Below, piece by piece: positions 1-4,730 of a DNA stretch of 5,087 nucleotides (positions are counted from its first letter, which is position 1; each line of letters starts with the position of its first letter). The translations under genes were made by a program, and so were the position numbers. A model generated the notes under the pieces. That model was not told the origin of the DNA and searched no databases. It saw nothing but the letters and a program-made list of their open reading frames with translations. The DNA is taken from positions 1 through 5,087 of the forward strand of contig SOIC01000181.1 of NCBI GenBank assembly GCA_004377275.1. Reading direction: 5' to 3'. The DNA comes from Dehalococcoidia bacterium. GTDB taxonomy: Bacteria > Chloroflexota > Dehalococcoidia > E44-bin15.

Positions 1-73
1 GGTTAGCTCAGTTGGTAAGAGTACTGCGTTGACATCGCAGGGGTCACTGGTTCAAGTCCAGTACCGCCCACCA
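1..73 (+). tRNA. tRNA-Val (anticodon GAC), 5' end cut by window edge
   Basis: Valine tRNA reading GUC and GUU codons. The anticodon stem CTGCG/CGCAG (24-28, 36-40) closes a 7-nt loop TTGACAT with anticodon GAC at 31-33. The T arm ACTGG-TTCAAGT-CCAGT lies at 46-62, and the D arm with GTTGGTAA lies at 6-21. The 3' acceptor strand ACCGCCC (63-69) is followed by discriminator A70 and an encoded CCA (71-73). Only the last three bases of the 5' acceptor strand (GGT, 1-3) are in the window, so four bases are missing to the left. No terminator follows before thrS, so read-through into thrS is possible. Confidence 0.95.
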
Positions 74-128
74 TGCTTTTAATTTGACACGACCGGTAAT
101 GCCTCTCGTCCCCAAAAGGATGGGAGGT

Positions 129-134
129 TATAAT
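129..134 (+). promoter_or_regulatory. perfect -10-like hexamer before thrS start
   Basis: A perfect TATAAT lies at 129-134. Transcription from it would start near 141, just upstream of the ATG at 159 and downstream of the alternative starts at 84, 99 and 120. No good -35 is found 16-18 nt upstream (106-111 reads TCGTCC). A TTGACA at 84-89 is 39 nt away, too far to pair with it. The element helps choose the thrS start but is weak evidence on its own. Confidence 0.35.
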
Positions 135-158
135 TTTAGGTCAGAAAACGAATCTGAG

Positions 159-1901
159 ATGGGTGACCAGGCCGAGAAGAACGAAAACGAAAAAATGGAA
201 CGAATCAGGCATTCGGCATCTCATGTGATGGCAGAGGTGGTCCAGTCGCTATTCCCCGAGGCTAAATTCGGCATCGGGCCGGTGATCGAGGATGGCTTTT
301 ACTACGACTTTGATCTCCCCCGCCCCCTCACCCCGGAGGACCTTCCGGTAATCGAGGAGAGAATGGTCGAGATCATCGCCCAAGACCTCCCCTTCACCCG
401 TGAGGAGGTGTCTAAGGAGGAAGCGAGGAGCATCTTTGCCCATCAACCCTATAAACTGGAGCTCATCGATGAAATCACCGACGAGTTGATGAGCATCTAC
501 CGCCAGGGCTCTTTCGTTGACCTTTGCCGCGGGCCTCATGTAAGCTCGACAGGGGAGATAACAGCCTTCAAGCTCCTGAGCATCGCCGGGGCCTATTGGC
601 GGGGCGATGAGAAGCGCCCGATGCTCCAGCGAATCTACGGCGTCGCCTTCGATACTCAAGAGGATCTGGGGCGTTATCTGGAAGGGCTTGCCGAGGCGGC
701 AAAGCGCGACCATCGAAAGCTGGGGCAGGAGCTCGATCTCTTTAGCTTTCACGAGGAGGCAGGTCCGGGGCTGGTCCACTGGCACCCCAAGGGAGCTACG
801 GTGCGCCGTCTCATCGAGGATTTCTGGGTCGCGGAGCACCTGAAACGGGGGTATGAGATCGTCTACAGCCCCCACATCGCCAAGCTCGACCTCTGGAAGA
901 TGAGCGGGCACTGGGAGCTATACCGGGAGCACCTCTACTCACCGATGGATGTCGAGGGGCAGGAATACCTGATCAAGCCGATGAACTGCCCGGCCCATAT
1001 CCTGATGTATAAAACAAGGCTTAGAAGCTACCGTGAGCTTCCCATAAGATGGGCGGAGCTAGGCACAGTCTATCGCTATGAGCGCTCCGGGGTGCTTCAC
1101 GGGTTAACCAGGGTGCGGGGCTTCACCCAGGACGATGCCCACATTTTCTGTCGCCCCGACCAGCTTGAGGATGAAGTGGCGGGGGTTTTGGAGTTTGCCA
1201 TTTTTATGATGCGCACCTTCGGCTTTCAGGAACATGAGGTGCTGCTCGCCACCCGGCCTGAGCGGTATGCCGGCACCATAGAGATATGGGAGGAGGCCAC
1301 CGAGACCCTGGAGCGGGCGCTGAAGCGCCTCGCTCTCCCCTATAGGGTAGACCCGGGGGAGGGGGTGTTCTACGGCCCTAAAATCGATATCCGCCTTCGG
1401 GACGCCCTGGGAAGGAGATGGCAGGGCCCCACCACACAGGTCGATTTTAACCTGCCCCAGCGCTTCGATGTTACCTACGTGGACAGTGATGGCGTAGCGC
1501 ATCCTGTGGTCATGGTTCATCGCACCGTTCTGGGAAGCATGGAACGCTTCTTCGGTTGCCTCATTGAGCACTACGGCGGCGCTTTCCCCGTCTGGCTGGC
1601 ACCGGTCCAGGCGATGGTAATTCCCATATCCGATCGCCATCTGGACTACGCCCAGAAAGTGGCCGCGGAACTCCAGGCTGAAGGGCTGCGTACCCAGGTA
1701 GACGTCCGCCCCGACAGGATGAACCTGAAAATTCGCCAGGCGCAGCTTCAGAAGATACCTTACATGTTGATCGTAGGCGATAAGGAGGTGGCGAGTGCCG
1801 GGGTCTCGGTCAGGCTGAGAAGCGGCGAGGACCTGGGAAGACAAACCCTGGATACATTCAAGGAGATGGCCAGGGAAGCCATCGCGCAGAAAACATCTTG
1901 A
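159..1901 (+). CDS. thrS: Threonyl-tRNA synthetase lacking the TGS domain
   Basis: Class II synthetase that charges tRNA-Thr with threonine in the cytoplasm. From the ATG at 159 it has 580 residues. The editing domain comes first, with HxxxH at H18/H22 and CRGPH at C123/H127, so hydrolysis of mischarged Ser-tRNA should be intact. The catalytic core carries the three zinc ligands C277 (MNCPAH), H328 (DDAHIF) and H454 (MVHRTVLGS), and motif 2 has R306 (RYERSG). An anticodon-binding domain fills roughly residues 475-575. E. coli ThrRS has about 642 residues; the missing part is the N-terminal TGS domain, since the editing histidines sit near the N-terminus. The frame stays open upstream to a TTG at 84 (605 aa), but those extra residues do not resemble a TGS domain, and a TATAAT at 129 favours the later start. 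No start here has a good Shine-Dalgarno sequence; ATG 195 is a further option. Identity is certain, start is not. Confidence 0.96.
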   Translation: MGDQAEKNENEKMERIRHSASHVMAEVVQSLFPEAKFGIGPVIEDGFYYDFDLPRPLTPEDLPVIEERMVEIIAQDLPFTREEVSKEEARSIFAHQPYKLELIDEITDELMSIYRQGSFVDLCRGPHVSSTGEITAFKLLSIAGAYWRGDEKRPMLQRIYGVAFDTQEDLGRYLEGLAEAAKRDHRKLGQELDLFSFHEEAGPGLVHWHPKGATVRRLIEDFWVAEHLKRGYEIVYSPHIAKLDLWKMSGHWELYREHLYSPMDVEGQEYLIKPMNCPAHILMYKTRLRSYRELPIRWAELGTVYRYERSGVLHGLTRVRGFTQDDAHIFCRPDQLEDEVAGVLEFAIFMMRTFGFQEHEVLLATRPERYAGTIEIWEEATETLERALKRLALPYRVDPGEGVFYGPKIDIRLRDALGRRWQGPTTQVDFNLPQRFDVTYVDSDGVAHPVVMVHRTVLGSMERFFGCLIEHYGGAFPVWLAPVQAMVIPISDRHLDYAQKVAAELQAEGLRTQVDVRPDRMNLKIRQAQLQKIPYMLIVGDKEVASAGVSVRLRSGEDLGRQTLDTFKEMAREAIAQKTS

Positions 1902-1905
1902 TTTT

Positions 1906-1970
1906 TATGGAAAGACATAGTATAGTACCATTCCATAGTATAATTGTTGTGGGGGGTAAGCAAGTATAAT
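1906..1970 (+). promoter_or_regulatory. AT-rich thrS-infC spacer with two TATAAT boxes
   Basis: The short spacer holds TATAAT at 1939-1944 and again at 1965-1970. It also has a 9-bp direct repeat CATAGTATA (1916-1924 and 1934-1942, 18 bp apart) and a 7-bp inverted repeat TATGGAA/TTCCATA (1906-1912, 1931-1937). No convincing -35 is seen for either box; TTGTTG at 1944-1949 lies 15 nt before the second. The second box overlaps the proposed AUA start of infC, so the two readings compete. An infC-rpmI-rplT promoter here is plausible but unproven. Confidence 0.35.
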
Positions 1971-2538
1971 AAAAAGATATCGCGTTAACCAACAGATCAT
2001 CGGCAAAGAGGTGCGATTGATTAGCGAAACGGGCGAACAGCTAGGCACCATGCCGCTTTTCAAGGCTCGGGAGTTGGCTAAGGAGCGAGACTATGACATA
2101 GTAGAGGTTTCCCCCCAAAGTGTCCCTCCGGTATGTCGCCTCCTCGACTATGGGAAGTTCAAATACGAGCAGACAAAGAAGGAGCGCGAGGCGAGGAAGA
2201 GGCAGAAATCTATTTACCTTAGAGAGGTGCGGCTGAGGCCCAAGATCGGTGAACACGACATCGAGTTTAAGACCCGAATCGTCAAGAAGCTCATTGACGA
2301 AGGCAACAAGGTTAAAGTCTCCATACTCTTCCGCGGTCGGGAGATCACCCACCCTGAGATCGGAAAGGGGCTTCTTGAGCGGGTGGCCGAAGAACTCAAG
2401 GAGAAAGCCCTTGTGGAACGGGCCCCGATAATGGATGGGAGACGTATGATCATGGTCCTCGCCCCTGTCAAGCAACAAATTAAACCAGAAGCGAAACCAG
2501 ATAAGGAGTCCCCTGATGCCGAAGTTAAAGACTCATAA
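1966..2538 (+). CDS. infC: Translation initiation factor IF3, probable AUA start
   Basis: IF3 binds the 30S subunit, blocks premature 50S joining and checks the start codon-initiator tRNA pairing. With the start at 1966 the protein has 190 residues. Its N-domain contains YRVNQQIIGKEVRLI, GEQLG and PPVCRLLDYGKFKYE (about residues 54-67). A charged linker follows, then the C-domain with FRGREITHPEIG and RRMIMVLAP. The first ATG, GTG or TTG in frame is GTG at 2011, which would cut off the conserved YRVNQQI..KEV segment (175 aa). Between the upstream in-frame stop (TAA, 1957-1959) and 2011 the only start-like codons are ATA at 1966 and 1969 and ATC further in. GGGGGG at 1951-1956 gives a usable Shine-Dalgarno region 9 nt before 1966. 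Rare AUU-type infC starts are known to allow autoregulation by IF3. The gene overlaps rpmI by 23 nt. Confidence 0.93.
   Translation: MIKRYRVNQQIIGKEVRLISETGEQLGTMPLFKARELAKERDYDIVEVSPQSVPPVCRLLDYGKFKYEQTKKEREARKRQKSIYLREVRLRPKIGEHDIEFKTRIVKKLIDEGNKVKVSILFRGREITHPEIGKGLLERVAEELKEKALVERAPIMDGRRMIMVLAPVKQQIKPEAKPDKESPDAEVKDS
2503..2508 (+). promoter_or_regulatory. rpmI ribosome binding site inside infC
   Basis: AAGGAG lies 7 nt before the ATG at 2516 and within the last codons of infC. It fixes the rpmI start and implies translational coupling with infC. Confidence 0.8.
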
Positions 2539-2713
2539 ATCATCAAGCCGCCGCTTCCATGTTACCGGCACGGGCAAGATAATGCGCATGAAGGGTGGCA
2601 AGAGCCACCTCAGGCGAAACAAGTCCCGCCGCGCCAAGATGCTCTACGATGAGAAGCTGCCCCTCCATCCCTCATTCAGGGCACGCGTAAAGAGGCTCAT
2701 TCCTTATTCTTAA
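2516..2713 (+). CDS. rpmI: 50S ribosomal protein L35
   Basis: Small basic protein of the large ribosomal subunit, 65 residues, the normal family length. It begins MPKLKTHKSSSRRFHVTGTG, the L35 signature, followed by KSHLRRNKSRR and the C-terminal RVKRLIPYS. The ATG at 2516 has AAGGAG 7 nt upstream and lies in the infC 3' end, a 23-nt overlap that suggests coupled translation. Arginine and lysine content is high throughout, as expected for an rRNA-binding protein. The infC-rpmI-rplT order is conserved across bacteria. Confidence 0.97.
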   Translation: MPKLKTHKSSSRRFHVTGTGKIMRMKGGKSHLRRNKSRRAKMLYDEKLPLHPSFRARVKRLIPYS

Positions 2714-2800
2714 AGATATCACCATGAAAATACAGAAGCTCTTAAAAAGCAGGTTTTGAACACATAGAGGCAACGGTAAAGGGCGAAAAGGAGGATATAA
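2714..2800 (+). other. rpmI-rplT spacer with an 11-codon mini-ORF
   Basis: This 87-nt gap is longer than expected inside a tight ribosomal operon. It holds an ATG at 2724 opening an 11-residue reading frame, MKIQKLLKSRF, that stops at 2759, without a good ribosome binding site. The 3' end carries the strong rplT Shine-Dalgarno AAAAGGAGG. No clear intrinsic terminator or known L20-binding motif can be recognised by eye. Confidence 0.3.
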
Positions 2801-3154
2801 TTGACCAGGGTAAAAGGCAGTGTCGCCGCCCATCGTCGTCATAAGAAGGTGCTGAGGCTAACCAAGGGACAGAGCGGAGCTAGGCACTCCCGCTACCGCG
2901 TTGCCCACGAGGCGATGATGCATTCCCTGAGCTACTCCTATCGCCATCGCCGCGAGCGAAAGGGTAATTTCAGGAGACTGTGGATCGTTCGCATCAATGC
3001 CGCCACCCGGCAGCAGGGACTCTCATATAGCAGGTTCATCTATGGCCTCAATAAGGCCGGCGTTGAAGTTGACCGCAAGATACTCGCCGACATTGCGGTT
3101 AGGGATCCCACTACCTTCTCCCAGCTTGTGGCAATTGCCCAAAAGCAACCATAA
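2801..3154 (+). CDS. rplT: 50S ribosomal protein L20
   Basis: L20 binds 23S rRNA early and is needed for 50S assembly; in several bacteria it also represses translation of its own operon. The 117-residue length is normal. The protein starts TRVKGSVAAHRRHKKVL, continues through KGQSGARHSRYRVAHEA and RRERKGNFRRLWIVRINAA, and ends with the globular part SYSRFIYGLNKAGVEVDRKILADIAV. The start is TTG at 2801, supported by AAAAGGAGG about 7 nt upstream and by family alignment. There is no nearer ATG. pheS/pheT, often next in other bacteria, do not follow; about 970 nt of non-coding DNA does. Confidence 0.97.
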   Translation: MTRVKGSVAAHRRHKKVLRLTKGQSGARHSRYRVAHEAMMHSLSYSYRHRRERKGNFRRLWIVRINAATRQQGLSYSRFIYGLNKAGVEVDRKILADIAVRDPTTFSQLVAIAQKQP

Positions 3155-3167
3155 AGCTAGCTTTTTT
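3141..3167 (+). terminator. possible weak terminator at the end of rplT
   Basis: AAAAGC (3141-3146) can pair with GCTTTT (3160-3165), followed by a T run that ends at 3167. A nearly loopless alternative, AAAGC-TA-GCTTT, overlaps it. The stem is short and AT-rich, so termination would be inefficient, but its position right at the TAA of the last operon gene is suggestive. Confidence 0.35.
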
Positions 3168-3440
3168 CGCCCTCTACGGGATGTCACGATTAAGCTAACT
3201 TAACATTATAAAGCAATACAGGCTTCTCTGTTGCTACCTTTTTGCGTCCCTCACCTTGACCCCCTGTTACACCCTCTCCTGATCTCGTTCAGATAGATAG
3301 GTGACACTTAGTATCGTGGATTTTGCTTTATTTGCCATCACGAGGAGCTCTACTGTGAAACAACCTTGGAGACGTTTAGAGGAGAAGATATCCACGCCAT
3401 ACTGTGGGTTCAATAGGCAGACACTATATAGGGGAGTCCC
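3168..3440. other. non-coding stretch after the ribosomal operon
   Basis: No gene is supported here on either strand. Visible structure is limited to a weak AT hairpin TTAAG-CTAA-CTTAA near 3190-3203 and an imperfect inverted match TCGTG/CACGA around 3314-3344. The short open frames that cross it continue into the repeats at 3441-3635, lack ribosome binding sites and resemble no protein family. Confidence 0.5.
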
Positions 3441-3567
3441 CCGAGGCCGAGGCCGACAGGTCGGCCGACACTTCGGCCCAGGTCGGCCGACGCTTCGGCC
3501 TATAATCGTCCGATAAGTCGGACTCTCGCAAAGCGGAGGGGGCAGGGGTCTCTCCGATATATCGGAG
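3441..3567. repeat. cluster of CCGA/TCGG hairpins with a 22-bp tandem repeat
   Basis: A 22-bp unit occurs twice head to tail at 3458-3479 and 3480-3501, with 20 of 22 positions identical. Each unit contains the palindrome GTCGGCCGAC. The cluster can form a row of small stem-loops: GGCCGAC-AG-GTCGGCC (3451-3466), GGCCGA-CACT-TCGGCC (3463-3478), GGCCGA-CGCT-TCGGCC (3485-3500), GTCCGA-TAAG-TCGGAC (3508-3523) and the perfect palindrome CTCCGATATATCGGAG (3552-3567). All share CCGA/TCGG, while the outer stem bases and loops differ, which suggests compensating changes. GC content is well above the flanks. It resembles a REP-like extragenic palindrome cluster; two units are too few and too closely spaced for CRISPR. 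Confidence 0.75.
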
Positions 3568-3601
3568 CAGAAATACATATCAGGGCGGGTGAGCGGGAAA
3601 A

Positions 3602-3635
3602 GGTGTGATTGCTTCGCCTTACTCGCAATGACACC
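3602..3635. repeat. dispersed palindromic repeat (GTCATTGCGAG type)
   Basis: GGTGTGATTGC (3602-3612) and GCAATGACACC (3625-3635) form an 11-bp inverted repeat with one mismatch. On the minus strand it reads GTCATTGCGAG, then GCGAAGCAATC, a widespread small extragenic repeat seen in many bacterial genomes. Translated on the minus strand it gives VIASKAKQS, a familiar artefact of such repeats in false ORFs. It is probably a MITE-like element; no transposase is present. Confidence 0.7.
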
Positions 3636-3687
3636 CACGACAGGCTAGCAGTGATGTGTCGCTAATGCACTGGACGAGTATAAGGTA

Positions 3688-3717
3688 TTGACAATATAAG
3701 ATAATTTATGATAAAAT
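3688..3717 (+). promoter_or_regulatory. sigma-70-type promoter with overlapping inverted repeat
   Basis: A perfect -35 TTGACA (3688-3693) is followed after 18 nt by TAAAAT (3712-3717), five of six matches to the -10 consensus. Transcription would begin near 3724. A 12-bp inverted repeat with one mismatch, AAGATAATTTAT (3698-3709) and ATAAACTATCTT (3716-3727), covers the spacer and the -10. This is operator-like, though the AT-rich composition could produce it by chance. There is no ORF directly downstream; the next gene is 400 nt away, beyond a terminator-like hairpin. Confidence 0.55.
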
Positions 3718-3723
3718 AAACTA

Positions 3724-3836
3724 TCTTTAGATAATATTATCCAGAGTCACTACAAGTGGCACATAAAGGCGCTAAAGATGATACAAGAGTATTCATAATT
3801 GCGAGGGTGGTATGAGAAAAACAGGCTACCCTTTTT
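3724..3836 (+). ncRNA. putative short structured RNA or leader, unknown class
   Basis: The segment lies between a good promoter (-10 at 3712-3717) and a terminator-like hairpin ending at 3836, giving a transcript of about 110 nt. Possible stems include the palindrome GATAATATTATC (3730-3741), GTCACT-ACA-AGTGGC (about 3746-3760) and ATGATAC/GTATTCAT with one bulge (about 3778-3797). It codes for no protein. It does not match the riboswitch classes I can recall: a partial ATAAAGGC recalls the c-di-GMP-I class, but the conserved GACGCAAAGCC block is absent. It may be a small RNA or an attenuated leader of the secreted protein gene. Confidence 0.35.
3805..3836 (+). terminator. intrinsic-terminator-like hairpin
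   Basis: GGGTGGT (3805-3811) pairs with GCTACCC (3825-3831) over 7 bp, including two G-T wobbles, around a loop of about 13 nt, and is followed directly by TTTTTAATT. A second hairpin, TGCCC-AGAA-GGGCA (3848-3861), follows closely and may reinforce termination. Confidence 0.55.
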
Positions 3837-3971
3837 AATTATGGAAATGCCCAGAAGGGCACTTTAACAAATAAATAGAGGGCCCCGGAAGGCCGAAGCC
3901 GACGGGACCCCCACACCAGGTAGGCACACCCGATGCGTTCTGCATTATAGCACATATGCCAGCAGAATATC

Positions 3972-4063
3972 AAATCGGGCTACACCCGTTATGGTTGTCG
4001 GTGGGTTGTCGGTTGAAGTACATGGCAACTGCCGGGCCCAGGAAGGAGGTGTTAGCCCGATTT
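3972..4063 (+). promoter_or_regulatory. structured leader with 11-bp long-range inverted repeat
   Basis: AAATCGGGCTA (3972-3982) is exactly complementary to TAGCCCGATTT (4053-4063), followed by TTATTATC. Inside it, CGGTTG (4010-4015) can pair with CAACTG (4026-4031), and CACC (3983-3986) with GGTG (4000-4003), giving a junction-like fold. The 3' arm can instead pair locally, CGGGC (4033-4037) with GCCCG (4055-4059), so alternative states exist. The enclosed region has an 11-bp tandem repeat (3993-4014) and a Shine-Dalgarno-like AAGGAGGTGTTA (4043-4054) with no suitable start codon after it. It sits 64 nt upstream of the secreted protein gene. No known riboswitch class is recognised. Confidence 0.4.
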
Positions 4064-4110
4064 TATTATCGTGAGAGGATAGCAACTGGGTCAAAATTAT
4101 GTCTAATAAG

Positions 4111-4120
4111 AAAGGAGGTG
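4111..4120 (+). promoter_or_regulatory. near-ideal ribosome binding site of the secreted protein gene
   Basis: AAAGGAGGTG matches the 16S anti-Shine-Dalgarno almost fully, 7 nt before the ATG at 4128. The 12-mer AAGGAGGTGTTA occurs twice, here from 4112 and at 4043-4054, 69 nt apart. This one fixes the start. Confidence 0.85.
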
Positions 4121-4127
4121 TTAAGAG

Positions 4128-4661
4128 ATGAAAAGGTTTCTCGCCGTAGCAATCACCGTTGCCATTGCAGCGAGTTTGATGTCAACCCCGGTTCTGGCAA
4201 AGGGGGACAATCCAGCCAATAACAGAAGTGGTGGCGTAGGCAATTCCAACAATGCGTTCCTTTACCTCTACGAGAAAGATCCCGCCACTTGGAACATCAG
4301 CTGGGGCGACGACATGGCGTGGGGAAAGATGAAGTTCAACCTGGAAGGTCAGACCTTCGACTTTCTGTTTAACGGTCATGGGTTACAGGCATCTACTAAC
4401 TACAGCCTAATCTACTATCCCGAACCTCAGACAACGTGGCCGTGGCCAGTAAACGTACTAGCCACTGGCATGTCTAACGACGAGGGAGACATCCACCTGG
4501 ATGGTTCAGTAGAACTCAATCAGGACTTGGATAATGACAAGATTTGGCTGGTACTAGACGGAGACATTGTGGATGACGCGCTTTCAGGTTGGAACCCAAG
4601 TGAGTACCTATTCGAGCATAATCTGATCAGTTACGATGACACAGATGTAGATTCACCTTAG
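4128..4661 (+). CDS. exported acidic protein of unknown function
   Basis: The 177-residue product starts with a clear Sec signal peptide: MKR, a hydrophobic core (residues 4-19) and a cleavage motif VLA ending at A24. The mature part begins KGDNPANN and a Gly/Asn-rich stretch (34-42), then a compact domain with FLYLYEKDPATW (44-55), AWGKMKFNLEG (64-74), FDFLFNGHGL (77-86), YSLIYYPEP (92-100), KIWLVL (138-143) and GWNPSEYLFEHNLI (154-167). Alternating hydrophobic segments suggest a beta-sandwich fold. It has no cysteine, no lipobox, no membrane anchor and no obvious catalytic triad. Aspartates are dense at 133-150 and 170-175, which could bind divalent cations. It appears complete and monocistronic, with a strong ribosome binding site and a terminator 31 nt after the stop. 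I recall similar hypothetical secreted domains but no assigned function; export is well supported, role is unknown. Confidence 0.85.
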   Translation: MKRFLAVAITVAIAASLMSTPVLAKGDNPANNRSGGVGNSNNAFLYLYEKDPATWNISWGDDMAWGKMKFNLEGQTFDFLFNGHGLQASTNYSLIYYPEPQTTWPWPVNVLATGMSNDEGDIHLDGSVELNQDLDNDKIWLVLDGDIVDDALSGWNPSEYLFEHNLISYDDTDVDSP

Positions 4662-4692
4662 GTCTCGGACTTCGGGTAGGGAGGTTATTAGA

Positions 4693-4730
4693 AGAAGGAG
4701 TCTCTTCGGGGACTCCTTCTCTATCTCCTT
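4693..4730 (+). terminator. UUCG-capped intrinsic terminator
   Basis: AGAAGGAGTCTC (4693-4704) pairs with GGGACTCCTTCT (4709-4720) over 12 bp with a single G-T wobble, around the extra-stable tetraloop TTCG. The tail CTATCTCCTT is pyrimidine-rich but not a pure T run. It lies 31 nt after the stop of the secreted protein gene. The structure could also act on the minus strand. Confidence 0.8.

Noticed and set aside
84..89. TTGACA directly after the tRNA as -35 of a thrS promoter
   Set aside because: The only good -10 (129-134) is 39 nt away, outside the workable spacing range.
74..158. T-box riboswitch controlling thrS
   Set aside because: The space between tRNA and thrS is too short, and no T-box sequence or specifier stem is visible.
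1104..1844. Long minus-strand ORF inside thrS
   Set aside because: It is a shadow of thrS codon structure; no family resemblance, and thrS is unambiguous.
3458..3501. CRISPR repeats
   Set aside because: Only two directly abutting copies with no spacers, and no cas genes.
3267..3638. Minus-strand 123-codon ORF
   Set aside because: It runs through the palindromic repeat (VIASKAKQS artefact) and the hairpin cluster, has low-complexity Pro/Arg/Cys composition and no ribosome binding site.
3735..3745. DnaA box / origin
   Set aside because: A single one-mismatch match to TTATCCACA in AT-rich DNA, with no cluster and no origin-linked genes.
3760..3835. c-di-GMP-I riboswitch
   Set aside because: ATAAAGGC is reminiscent, but the conserved GACGCAAAGCC segment and the second stem pattern are missing.
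3956..4222. Plus-strand 88-codon ORF overlapping the secreted protein start
   Set aside because: It has no ribosome binding site, crosses the structured leader and overlaps the better-supported gene in another frame; its composition is not protein-like.
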